A DNA stretch of 11,419 bases, from the NCBI GenBank assembly GCA_937928455.1, contig CALFUG010000150.1, forward strand, positions 1-11,419, read 5' to 3'. Below are positions 1 to 6,633 of this stretch, in pieces (the stretch's first letter is position 1; each line of letters begins with the position of its first letter). This DNA is from an uncultured Clostridia bacterium. Its GTDB lineage: Bacteria; Bacillota; Clostridia; Peptostreptococcales; Anaerovoracaceae. Both the position numbers and the translations under genes were made by a program. A model generated the notes under the pieces. The model ran no database searches. It worked only from the letters and a program-made list of their open reading frames with translations, and had not been told where the DNA came from.

Positions 1-301
1 AATCCGGGTACAATACCTCCCCTTTTCCGTTTAATATGGAAATCGTACCTTCCTGTATCAACACGGTAAATTCGGTTTCTCCGGGATAATTTTCCATTAT
101 TTCATAGCTCCGTTCATGGATTTCTCCAATGGCTAACCCTCCGGTGCTGTGAATCTTCACCGAAGTGACTTCTTGATATCCATAGGAAAGCCCTACCTTA
201 ACAAATATGGAGGAGGTGCCATAAGCAGCAGAGACTGTCATCATAAGAAATGCACAGCTTACTACAAAAATGGTCAAACCATTCCGCCAATTCATTCCCA
301 T
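1..301 (-). CDS. SpoIID/LytB-family protein, N-terminal part (runs off the window)
   Basis: The open frame runs off the left edge, so only about the first 100 residues are visible and the catalytic or core domain is not seen. The N-terminus has a short charged stretch (NWR) and then one hydrophobic segment (LTIFVVSCAFLMMTVSAAYG), consistent with a signal peptide or membrane anchor. Next comes SIFVKVGLSYGYQEVTSVKIHSTGG, a beta-rich stretch typical of the start of SpoIID/LytB domains, which act on cell-wall peptidoglycan (SpoIID itself is a lytic transglycosylase used in engulfment). The ATG at 301 is preferred because AGGAG lies 10 nt upstream; the ATG at 310 is only 1 nt from that site. The gene starts about 14 nt after the ruvB stop, so it is probably the last visible member of the ruvCAB transcript, an arrangement known in clostridia. 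Family assignment rests on the N-terminus and synteny only. Confidence 0.7.
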   Translation of the reverse strand, partial: MGMNWRNGLTIFVVSCAFLMMTVSAAYGTSSIFVKVGLSYGYQEVTSVKIHSTGGLAIGEIHERSYEIMENYPGETEFTVLIQEGTISILNGKGEVLYPD

Positions 302-314
302 TTTTATCATACTC

Positions 315-1370
315 CTAGTCATTATTGGGAACCTCATCCTCTTTCCATTCATCCATACTCATCTGTTCTCGTTCCGGTGTAGCCAGTCCCAATAGTTGGT
401 AGGCACGATCTCCGGCGATACGACCTTTTTGTGTTCGATGTATAAAGCCTTCTTGAATTAAAAAAGGTTCATTGCTATCTTCAATGGTCACTCGCTCTTC
501 ACCCAGGGCGGCAGCAATGGAGTCAATCCCAACCGGCCCACCATTGAAACGGGTTATGATAATTTTTAGTATTTCTCGATCCAGGTTTTCCAACCCGTAT
601 TCGTCCACTCGCAAAGCCTTTAACGCTTTTTCAGTAATAGAGGGTTCGATAATGCCCGTTCCTTGTATTTGACAAAAATCTCGAACTCTTTTTAAAAGAC
701 GATTCGCAACTCTGGGGGTTCCACGGGATCGTTTTGCCAGAGCTTCCAAAGAGTTCTCATCGATTTCAACATCCAGGATTTTAGCGGAGCGTTTGATAAT
801 TTCCATTAACTCAGGGACGGTATATGATTCAAACTTACTGACTACGCCAAACCGTTCCCTCAATGGGGCGCTCAAACTACCCGCACGAGTGGTGGCTCCT
901 ATTAGGGTAAAATGGGCCAAATCCAGCCGTATCGATCTTGCGCTAGGACCCTTGCCGATGATAATGTCTAACGCAAAATCTTCCATAGAGGAGTACAAAA
1001 TCTCTTCTACGGCTCGATTTAAACGATGAATCTCATCAATAAATAACACATCATTAGAGTTCAAGTTGGTCAGAATGGCCGCCAAGTCTCCTGCTCTTTC
1101 GATGGCAGGTCCCGACGTAATGCGAATGTCTGTACCCATTTCATTGGCAATAATGCCAGCCAAGGTGGTTTTTCCCAATCCGGGAGGACCATAGAATAAT
1201 ACATGATCCAAAGGTTCTCTTCGCTTCTTGGCCGCTTCAATAAATACCTTCAGATTATCCGTTGCACTCTTTTGCCCAATATAGTTTTCCAATGTTTGAG
1301 GACGAAGATTTACCTCATGATTTTCTTCCCCTGACTCGGTATGAGGATTGGTCATTCGCTGATCTTGCAT
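315..1370 (-). CDS. ruvB: Holliday junction branch migration DNA helicase RuvB
   Basis: RuvB is the hexameric AAA+ motor that drives branch migration of Holliday junctions with RuvA and hands the junction to RuvC. The 351-residue product is full length for the family. Visible motifs are Walker A GPPGLGKTT (residues 61-69), Walker B LFIDEIHR (109-116), sensor 1 GATTRAG (158-164), an arginine-finger region RERFG (171-175), a sensor-2 region GTPRVANRLLKR (217-228), and a C-terminal winged-helix domain with GFIHRTQKGRIAGDRAY (308-323). The ATG at 1370 has AAGGAG 7 nt upstream. The short N-terminal extension before NLRPQTLENYIGQ and the acidic C-terminal tail (EWKEDEVPNND) are ordinary variation. 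It lies about 30 nt after ruvA, in the same operon. Identification is secure. Confidence 0.98.
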   Translation of the reverse strand: MQDQRMTNPHTESGEENHEVNLRPQTLENYIGQKSATDNLKVFIEAAKKRREPLDHVLFYGPPGLGKTTLAGIIANEMGTDIRITSGPAIERAGDLAAILTNLNSNDVLFIDEIHRLNRAVEEILYSSMEDFALDIIIGKGPSARSIRLDLAHFTLIGATTRAGSLSAPLRERFGVVSKFESYTVPELMEIIKRSAKILDVEIDENSLEALAKRSRGTPRVANRLLKRVRDFCQIQGTGIIEPSITEKALKALRVDEYGLENLDREILKIIITRFNGGPVGIDSIAAALGEERVTIEDSNEPFLIQEGFIHRTQKGRIAGDRAYQLLGLATPEREQMSMDEWKEDEVPNND

Positions 1371-1402
1371 GAATTTACTCCTTCATTTCTCGTATCCTGC
1401 GA

Positions 1403-2002
1403 TTAAAATAAACGACTCAACGCCTTCTTTATGTATTCTTCCGTACTCAAATCCTCTTCCGTCACTGCAGAAAGGCCGTGTATGGCTTCACTTCTGGAAT
1501 ATCCCAACGCCAAAAGGGCGGTAATGGCTTCGTTTCGAGGATTCGATTCTGTAGATAAAGAAAATTCCACTGCTAGCCCGCCAATCTCAGACGCAACACC
1601 CTTATCTATTTTATCTTTTAATTCCAACACAATTCGTTCTGCCGTTTTCTTTCCGATACCATTGGCTCTCGTTAATAGCCCCACATCCTGAAATAGGATA
1701 GCCTTTTGTATTTCCCTTGGAGGGAGTATCGATAAGATGGATAGTGCTGCTTTGGCGCCTACGCCATTCACAGTGATTAACTGGTCAAAAAATCGCAATT
1801 CTTCCACATGGGAAAATCCATATAAGCTAACATCGTCTTCACGAAAAATCATACGGGTATATGCTTTAACGGGCTGTCCCTCCTCCGCCAAATTAATCGA
1901 CGAATTTTCGGGAACATGAATCATGTAGCCAATCCCATTGGCTTCTAAAATAACACCACCAGGAAAACGGCCGCCATAAATCCCCTTAATATATTGAATC
2001 AT
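1403..2002 (-). CDS. ruvA: Holliday junction branch migration protein RuvA
   Basis: RuvA is the tetrameric junction-binding protein that holds the four-way junction in square-planar form and loads RuvB rings. The 199 residues show the three expected domains. First is an N-terminal OB fold (1-63) beginning MIQYIKGIYGG, with the acidic-pin pair E55-D56 that separates DNA strands at the crossover. Two helix-hairpin-helix motifs follow (TVNGVGAKAALSIL, about 77-90, and RANGIGKKTAERIVLEL, about 112-128). Last is a small C-terminal RuvB-binding domain (about 153-199, ending IKKALSRLF). The ATG overlaps the ruvC stop as ATGA, implying translational coupling, and has AGGAGG just upstream inside the ruvC end. 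Identification is secure. Confidence 0.98.
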   Translation of the reverse strand: MIQYIKGIYGGRFPGGVILEANGIGYMIHVPENSSINLAEEGQPVKAYTRMIFREDDVSLYGFSHVEELRFFDQLITVNGVGAKAALSILSILPPREIQKAILFQDVGLLTRANGIGKKTAERIVLELKDKIDKGVASEIGGLAVEFSLSTESNPRNEAITALLALGYSRSEAIHGLSAVTEEDLSTEEYIKKALSRLF

Positions 2003-2526
2003 TTGGCTCCTCCTACTCCACGATTATACTTTTCGGCTTGTTGTATGCGCTGGTTTCCACCCAAACAGTGACAATGACATATGGCCGCCGCCAAAGCATC
2101 TGCTGTATCGTCGGGTTTTGGTATCTTTGGCAAGGCCAAGATGGTTTTTACCATCTGTTGCACTTGATTTTTATCTGCTCGACCATAACCAACCAGGGCT
2201 TGCTTTATTTGTAACGGTGTATATTCAAAAAAAGACAGCCCGTTTTCTGCAGCAGCCAATATGGCCACACCTCGGGCTTGACTCACTAAAATGGCCGTTT
2301 TACTGTTGGTATTAAAAAATAATTCTTCGATGCTGACTATTTCCGGTTGATATTCGTGAATTATCGTGCATAATTCACGGTAAATAAAACGCAACCTCTC
2401 TTCCATAGGCTCTCCGGCTTTGGTCAGTATAGCTCCATACGCCACTGAATAAAAGGAGTGGCCTCTATTCTCTATAATCCCCCATCCCATGGTGGCATAG
2501 CCTGGATCGATTCCTAGTATTTTCAC
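1999..2526 (-). CDS. ruvC: Crossover junction endodeoxyribonuclease RuvC
   Basis: RuvC is the Holliday-junction resolvase, a metal-dependent RNase-H-fold nuclease. Counting from the GTG at 2526 the protein is 175 residues and begins VKILGIDPG, the usual family start. The four acidic catalytic residues are D7 (GIDPG), E67 (SIEELFF), D140 and D143 (PDDTADALAAAICH), matching the E. coli pattern. An in-frame GTG 12 nt further upstream (2538) would add SQP-type residues. I prefer 2526 because GGGTGAG sits about 7 nt before it and the product then aligns with family N-termini; the upstream GTG has no clear ribosome site. It is first in the ruvCAB operon and overlaps ruvA by 4 nt. A promoter and a LexA-like palindrome lie upstream. 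Confidence 0.96.
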   Translation of the reverse strand: MKILGIDPGYATMGWGIIENRGHSFYSVAYGAILTKAGEPMEERLRFIYRELCTIIHEYQPEIVSIEELFFNTNSKTAILVSQARGVAILAAAENGLSFFEYTPLQIKQALVGYGRADKNQVQQMVKTILALPKIPKPDDTADALAAAICHCHCLGGNQRIQQAEKYNRGVGGAK

Positions 2527-2557
2527 TGGTTGACTCACCCATCAATTTTCTACAAAA

Positions 2558-2584
2558 CAAGGTTTCTCCTTGCTAAATGCAAGG
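2558..2584 (-). promoter_or_regulatory. Possible alternative hairpins in the ruvC leader
   Basis: On the minus strand the predicted ruvC leader reads CCTTGC (2584-2579), GCAAGG (2573-2568), then CCTTG (2562-2558) followed by TTTT. Segment 2 can pair with segment 1 (6 bp, 5-nt loop) or with segment 3 (5 bp, 5-nt loop), so the two hairpins exclude each other. The second hairpin is followed by a short T run. This is the layout of a small attenuator, but the stems are short and may have no effect. Weak evidence. Confidence 0.25.
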
Positions 2585-2598
2585 CTGTACGGTATTAT
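2570..2598 (+). promoter_or_regulatory. Predicted sigma-A promoter of recN
   Basis: TTGCTA (2570-2575) and TATTAT (2593-2598) are separated by 17 nt, which puts transcription start near 2605, immediately before the LexA-like palindrome. TATACT at 2599-2604 is an alternative -10 but lacks a well-spaced -35. A repressor bound at 2607-2622 would cover the start region. Confidence 0.5.
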
Positions 2599-2625
2599 TA
2601 TACTATACAAACATATGTTTGTCCA
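2597..2625 (-). promoter_or_regulatory. Predicted sigma-A promoter of the ruvCAB operon
   Basis: Read on the minus strand, TGGACA (2625-2620, five of six matches to TTGACA) and a perfect TATAAT (2602-2597) are separated by exactly 17 nt. The start would fall near 2590, leaving a leader of about 64 nt before ruvC. The LexA-like palindrome lies in the spacer and touches the -35, so a bound repressor would block RNA polymerase. Confidence 0.7.
2607..2622. promoter_or_regulatory. LexA-like SOS operator shared by ruvCAB and recN
   Basis: ACAAACATATGTTTGT is a perfect 16-bp palindrome in the divergent intergenic region. Its core, CAAACATATGTTTG, differs from the Bacillus LexA (DinR) operator form CGAACATATGTTCG only by the same G-to-A change in each half-site. 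It overlaps the ruvC promoter spacer and -35 and the predicted recN start site. ruvAB and recN are classic SOS genes in other bacteria, so position, symmetry and neighbours agree. Binding by LexA is inferred, and another dimeric repressor is possible. Confidence 0.75.
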
Positions 2626-2673
2626 CCATAACAGTGGGGGTTTATGGAGGGCTAACGTCACTTGGAGGCAATG

Positions 2674-4293
2674 ATGATTACGCATTTAATGGTTCGTGAT
2701 TTTGCCATCATAGAGCATGCGGAAATGGCATTTGACAGCGGATTAAACATAATAACGGGAGAAACCGGAGCCGGGAAATCCATTATGGTAGAGGCCATCA
2801 GTTTGGCTTTAGGTAGTCGCGCGGACTCTTCTTATGTTCGAACAGGCAAAGAAAAATCTTTGATTCAAATGGTGGCCCTCATAGAAGGACATGAAACCAT
2901 TCTTACCCGAGAGATCAGCGCCAACGGAAAAAACATCTGCAAAGTGAATGGTGAAATCGTATCCTTGGGACAACTTTCCTCTGTTAGCCAACGGATCGCC
3001 GATATACATGGGCAGTACGACCATCAATCCTTGTTACATCCGGAAAATCATATCCAGTTTGTGGATTCGTATCATCATATCGAGCTTTTCCCATTGATAA
3101 ACACTGTAAAGGAGCTGTATGATCAACATCGGGTTTTGTTGCAAAAACTCCGTCGATTGGAATCCCAAAGTGAGGAAATGGAACGGATGAAAGATTTCAT
3201 GCGCTATCAACTCGAAGAAATTAAGCAAGCCAATCTATATCCGGAAGAGGAAGCTGAGCTGGCTGAAAAAAAAGTATTATTACAAAACAGCGAAAAGATT
3301 CATCAAAAGCTGAGTATTGTTACAGATAAAATGAAGGGAGACCAAGTCTCTGCGTTAGACGGCATTTACGAATCTTTGATGGCCCTAAAGGATATCTCCG
3401 TGTATTCCGATGCGTTACGGGAGATAGAGGAAGTGTTCCAAGATATGTATTATGGTCTGGAAGAGGCCCTCCGAGAAGTGGAAATGAACCTCGAAAAAAT
3501 GTCCTATTCCCCAGATGAGTTGGAGGAAATACTGGACCGTCTTCATCTCATTCAACAGTTAAAGAAAAAATATGGACAAGATTACGCATCGATCCTACAG
3601 TTCCAAAATGATTTAACGGAAAAATTGAATGTTGTGGAAAACTACGACGAAACCAAATCCCAATACGAAATAAAATTACAGCATGTGGAAAACCAGTTGG
3701 AATTGGCTTGTGATGCATTGACCCAAGCTAGGAAAAGTTCGGCCCTTGACTTGGAGCTACAGATACAAAAGGAGTTGTCTGAGTTAGGGTTCCAACATGC
3801 ACAGCTTAAAATTAACGTAGAAGCCCTTCCTGATTTCTCGGAAAACGGCATGGACAAAGTGGAATTCTTAATTCGTACCAATAAGGGAGAGCCATTAAAA
3901 CCCTTGTCCAGGATTGCTTCCGGAGGGGAAATGTCACGTATTATGCTGGCTTTTAAGAAGGTGATTGCGGATTTTGATCAAATTCCATCCATGATCTTTG
4001 ATGAGATTGATTCTGGCATTTCAGGAGTAGCCGCTTCCATTGTGGGTAAGAAACTAAAGCAAATCGCTGACACCAAACAAGTAATTTGTATTACCCATCT
4101 TCCACAAATAGCTGCCTGCGGGAAGCAAAATTTTCGCATCGAGAAGAAAGAAACCGACACCTCCACCATTACTCAAGTAATGATATTGAACTCAATCGAT
4201 AAAATTCAAGAGATTGCAAGATTATTGGGAGGAGAAACCATTACCTCCACCACATTGGAGAGTGCGAAAGAATTGATCATGGCTTCTACCTAA
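2674..4293 (+). CDS. recN: DNA repair protein RecN
   Basis: RecN is an SMC-like ATPase that gathers broken DNA ends and promotes recombinational repair of double-strand breaks. From the ATG at 2674 the product is 539 residues, slightly short but normal for the family. The N-terminal head has Walker A GETGAGKS (29-36) after the typical opening HLMVRDFAIIEHAEMAF. The middle is a long charged coiled coil (roughly 150-350) broken by a hinge-like region. The C-terminal head has the ABC/SMC signature LSRIASGGEMSR (411-422), Walker B MIFDEIDSG (440-448) and a switch-like ICITHLPQIAA. The start at 2674 was chosen because GGAGG (2664-2668) is 5 nt upstream; a TTG at 2662 and an ATG at 2671 are in frame but poorly placed. 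It is monocistronic, divergent from ruvC, and ends at a strong terminator. Confidence 0.97.
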   Translation: MITHLMVRDFAIIEHAEMAFDSGLNIITGETGAGKSIMVEAISLALGSRADSSYVRTGKEKSLIQMVALIEGHETILTREISANGKNICKVNGEIVSLGQLSSVSQRIADIHGQYDHQSLLHPENHIQFVDSYHHIELFPLINTVKELYDQHRVLLQKLRRLESQSEEMERMKDFMRYQLEEIKQANLYPEEEAELAEKKVLLQNSEKIHQKLSIVTDKMKGDQVSALDGIYESLMALKDISVYSDALREIEEVFQDMYYGLEEALREVEMNLEKMSYSPDELEEILDRLHLIQQLKKKYGQDYASILQFQNDLTEKLNVVENYDETKSQYEIKLQHVENQLELACDALTQARKSSALDLELQIQKELSELGFQHAQLKINVEALPDFSENGMDKVEFLIRTNKGEPLKPLSRIASGGEMSRIMLAFKKVIADFDQIPSMIFDEIDSGISGVAASIVGKKLKQIADTKQVICITHLPQIAACGKQNFRIEKKETDTSTITQVMILNSIDKIQEIARLLGGETITSTTLESAKELIMAST

Positions 4294-4320
4294 TATTTCA
4301 TTTCACACAAAAACCCAAGA

Positions 4321-4346
4321 AAAAGACGGCTTTCGCCGTCTTTTTC
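4321..4346. terminator. Bidirectional rho-independent terminator
   Basis: AAAAAGACGGC (4321-4331) and GCCGTCTTTTT (4336-4346) form a perfect 11-bp stem with a TTTC loop. An A run on one side and a T run on the other let it act on both strands. It lies between the convergent ends of recN and ispH-rpsA and should stop both transcripts. Confidence 0.92.
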
Positions 4347-4368
4347 GATGATTCAATGATTTATTTCT

Positions 4369-6633
4369 TTATTCGGTTTCTTCTTTGTCAAAGGCATCTT
4401 CGATCTCATCCTTGGCTTTTTCCACCTTTTCCTTCACATCCTCTGCCACATCTTCTGCCTTTTCTTTCACGTCTTCTAATACATCCTCGGCTTTGTCTTT
4501 GAAAACTTCCGCCTTTTCTTTGGCATCATCTGTGAGCTCATCGGCTTTGACCTTGGCATCTTCCATGAAATCTTCTGCTTCGTCCTTCAATTCTTCTATC
4601 TTTTCTTTGGCATCTTCCATTAAATCTTCTGCTTTGTCCTTAACCTGGTCCAGGAAACTCTTTTTTTCTTCCATGTCCTCTACACCCTCCTCCAATTCTT
4701 CATTTTGCTCTTCAAAAATAGGTGGTTCCAGTGTTTCTTTAATGCTAAGGCTAATTCTTTTCTTTTCTTTATCAATCTCTAAAATCTTCGTGTTGACCTC
4801 TTGCCCTACTTTTAGTTCATCATTCAAATCCGTTACTCTCTTATGCGCTACTTCCGAAATATGCACCAGGCCATCAAGCCCCGGCTCTAATTCTACAAAT
4901 GCTCCATATTCTTTGATTTGAACTACTTTCCCTACTAAAAGCTGCCCCACTTGGTATTTATCATCAATGACAGTCCAAGGCTCCGGCTGGGTTTGTTTTA
5001 ACCCAAGAGAAATCTTTCCTCGCTCTGCATTCATAGACAGAACCTTCACATTGATTTTTTCTCCGATGGATAAAACCTCTTGCGGATGTTTTAATTTCCC
5101 CCAACTAATTTCTGAAATGTGTAAGAGGCCATCGATTCCACCGATGTCAACAAATGCTCCATAATCGGTGAAACGCATCACCGTGCCTTCAATTACGTCT
5201 CCCACACTTAATTTTTCCCAAATCTCTGCCATTTTACTCTGGCGTTCTTCCGCCAAATAAGCCTTATGGGAGAAAACAGCTTTTCCTTTAAACTTATCTA
5301 CACGGCTAATTTTAACCGGTAGTACATGTCCCATAAATTCTTCTGCGTTTTCTACGAATCGGTCGGATAGCTGAGACAACGGAATGAAACCTGCCACTTC
5401 TTTGTAGCTGGCAATCACTCCACCGTTGACAACGCGAACGACTTTTACATCAATCGTTTCTTTATCGTCAAGGGCCTGACTGATTTCTTCCCAATTCTCA
5501 TTTACTTGCAGCTTCTTTTTGGAGAGCATAATAGTTCCGTCTCCATCATCTGTTTTGATGACCTTTGCTTGGACGGTATCTCCTTCTTTGAAAATATCGG
5601 TAATTTTTTGATCCGCTTCCAAAGTAAGTTCTTCCTTTGGTATCACGCCGTCTTTCTTACATCCCAAATTAACGATGACTTCCTTATCCGTCACTTGGTG
5701 TACCGTACCTTCTACAATCTCTCCCAGTCGAGGTAATCTTAAAGACTTTTCGATAGCCTCCAGATAATCCTCCATCTCATTTCTTTCAGTGATAACTTCA
5801 CTCATGTTGGCAATAACCTCCTCAATATCTGACACAGGCGTCGATGCACCTGCCGCAACCCCAATTCTACTATATTTTTCAGGGTTTTTCAACGATAATT
5901 CCTGAATATTTTCAATAAAAACCGTACAGGGACAATATTTCTCACAAATCTCCGCCAGCTTTTTGGAATTTGAACTATTTTTTCCTCCAACTACAATCAT
6001 TAAGTCTGTTTCTCTTGCTAAATTCCGGGCAGAATCCTGACGTTCTCGTGTGGCATTGCATATGGTGTTCTTCACCTGAATCTCCGGGTTTTTCTCCTGC
6101 AAAATCTTGGCGATTGCTTCATATTTTTCCCTTTCAAAGGTGGTTTGCGCCACCACAATATGGTACTTATTATCTATTTCATGCGCTTGTTGTTCATTTT
6201 GAATAACATCGACCAATCCTTGAGATTGTGCCCATCCAATTATTCCCTTTACTTCCGGATGATTCGGATCCCCCACTACCAAACCAGAAAGCCCTTTCGC
6301 CGTCACTTCTTGTATCAATTTTTGTATTTTTATCACATAGGGACAGGTGGCATCCACTACTTGAAGTCCTCTTTCCGTAGCTTCATCATACACTCTTTTG
6401 GGCGCCCCGTGGGAACGTATCAGCAAAACACTTCCCGGAGGAATCTCACTCAATTCTTCGGTAGTCTCCAATCCCTTGTTTTTTAATTTTTCTGTCACGC
6501 CCCTGTTATGAATAAGCTGTCCATACGAAAAAACTCTTTGACTCGGATAATCAGACACTACTTTCTCTGCCATTTCTACGGCACGGGTCACACCAAAGCA
6601 AAATCCACTGGGCTCCGCTTTCTTAATCTTCAC
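4369..6633 (-). CDS. ispH: Fused 4-hydroxy-3-methylbut-2-enyl diphosphate reductase (IspH) and S1 RNA-binding protein
   Basis: The N-terminal ~280 residues are IspH, the [4Fe-4S] enzyme that makes IPP and DMAPP in the last step of the non-mevalonate isoprenoid pathway. Numbering from the GTG at 6633, the cluster cysteines are C12 (GFCFGV), C97 (DATCPYV) and C192 (TICNAT). Active-site residues H42, H75, H125, E127 (NHPEV) and the SSNS motif (about 220-223) are present. Four S1 domains follow at about 303-373, 392-458, 477-546 and 562-632, the last two being the best conserved. This IspH-S1 fusion is known in Clostridia, where it is annotated as bifunctional. The last ~90 residues are a Lys/Glu/Asp/Ala-rich helical repeat tail not typical of S1. 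GTG 6633 was chosen because AGGAG is 7 nt upstream and VKIKKAEPSGFCFGV aligns with IspH starts; a TTG sits one codon earlier. It overlaps rarA by 11 nt. Confidence 0.96.
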   Translation of the reverse strand: MKIKKAEPSGFCFGVTRAVEMAEKVVSDYPSQRVFSYGQLIHNRGVTEKLKNKGLETTEELSEIPPGSVLLIRSHGAPKRVYDEATERGLQVVDATCPYVIKIQKLIQEVTAKGLSGLVVGDPNHPEVKGIIGWAQSQGLVDVIQNEQQAHEIDNKYHIVVAQTTFEREKYEAIAKILQEKNPEIQVKNTICNATRERQDSARNLARETDLMIVVGGKNSSNSKKLAEICEKYCPCTVFIENIQELSLKNPEKYSRIGVAAGASTPVSDIEEVIANMSEVITERNEMEDYLEAIEKSLRLPRLGEIVEGTVHQVTDKEVIVNLGCKKDGVIPKEELTLEADQKITDIFKEGDTVQAKVIKTDDGDGTIMLSKKKLQVNENWEEISQALDDKETIDVKVVRVVNGGVIASYKEVAGFIPLSQLSDRFVENAEEFMGHVLPVKISRVDKFKGKAVFSHKAYLAEERQSKMAEIWEKLSVGDVIEGTVMRFTDYGAFVDIGGIDGLLHISEISWGKLKHPQEVLSIGEKINVKVLSMNAERGKISLGLKQTQPEPWTVIDDKYQVGQLLVGKVVQIKEYGAFVELEPGLDGLVHISEVAHKRVTDLNDELKVGQEVNTKILEIDKEKKRISLSIKETLEPPIFEEQNEELEEGVEDMEEKKSFLDQVKDKAEDLMEDAKEKIEELKDEAEDFMEDAKVKADELTDDAKEKAEVFKDKAEDVLEDVKEKAEDVAEDVKEKVEKAKDEIEDAFDKEETE
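4387..4641 (-). repeat. Coding repeats for the helical tail of the IspH-S1 fusion
   Basis: This stretch encodes degenerate repeats of 18 and 11 residues. The clearest pair is KDKAEDLMEDAKEKIEEL followed by KDEAEDFMEDAKVKADEL; at DNA level TTGGCATCTTCCAT recurs exactly 54 bp apart (4553-4566 and 4607-4620). Further units begin TDDAKEKAEVF, KDKAEDVLEDV and AEDVKEKVEKA. Units of 18 equal an 11-residue plus a 7-residue turn set, and 11-residue periods occur in LEA-type and apolipoprotein-like amphipathic helices. The near-identical 54-bp units suggest recent tandem duplication. Confidence 0.8.

Noticed and set aside
149..382. Plus-strand open frame across the SpoIID-family start and ruvB end
   Set aside because: It overlaps two well-supported minus-strand genes, has odd composition (many His, Tyr, Pro) and no ribosome site.
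2662..2673. Upstream TTG start for recN adding four residues
   Set aside because: The GGAGG at 2664-2668 lies within that extension and is correctly spaced for the ATG at 2674. A second GGAGG at 2646 is 11 nt from the TTG, less favourable.
4387..4641. Repeats as a CRISPR array or noncoding satellite
   Set aside because: The repeats are degenerate, in frame, lack unique spacers of constant length, and continue the IspH-S1 reading frame to its stop.
4385..4921. Plus-strand open frame of 178 codons, extremely rich in Ser
   Set aside because: It is antisense to the Lys/Glu/Asp-rich S1 tail. The Ser/Phe runs are the complement of GAA/GAT/AAG repeats, and there is no ribosome site or family match.
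6145..6486. Plus-strand open frame of 113 codons
   Set aside because: It lies entirely antisense to the IspH domain, whose active-site motifs fix the true strand and frame.
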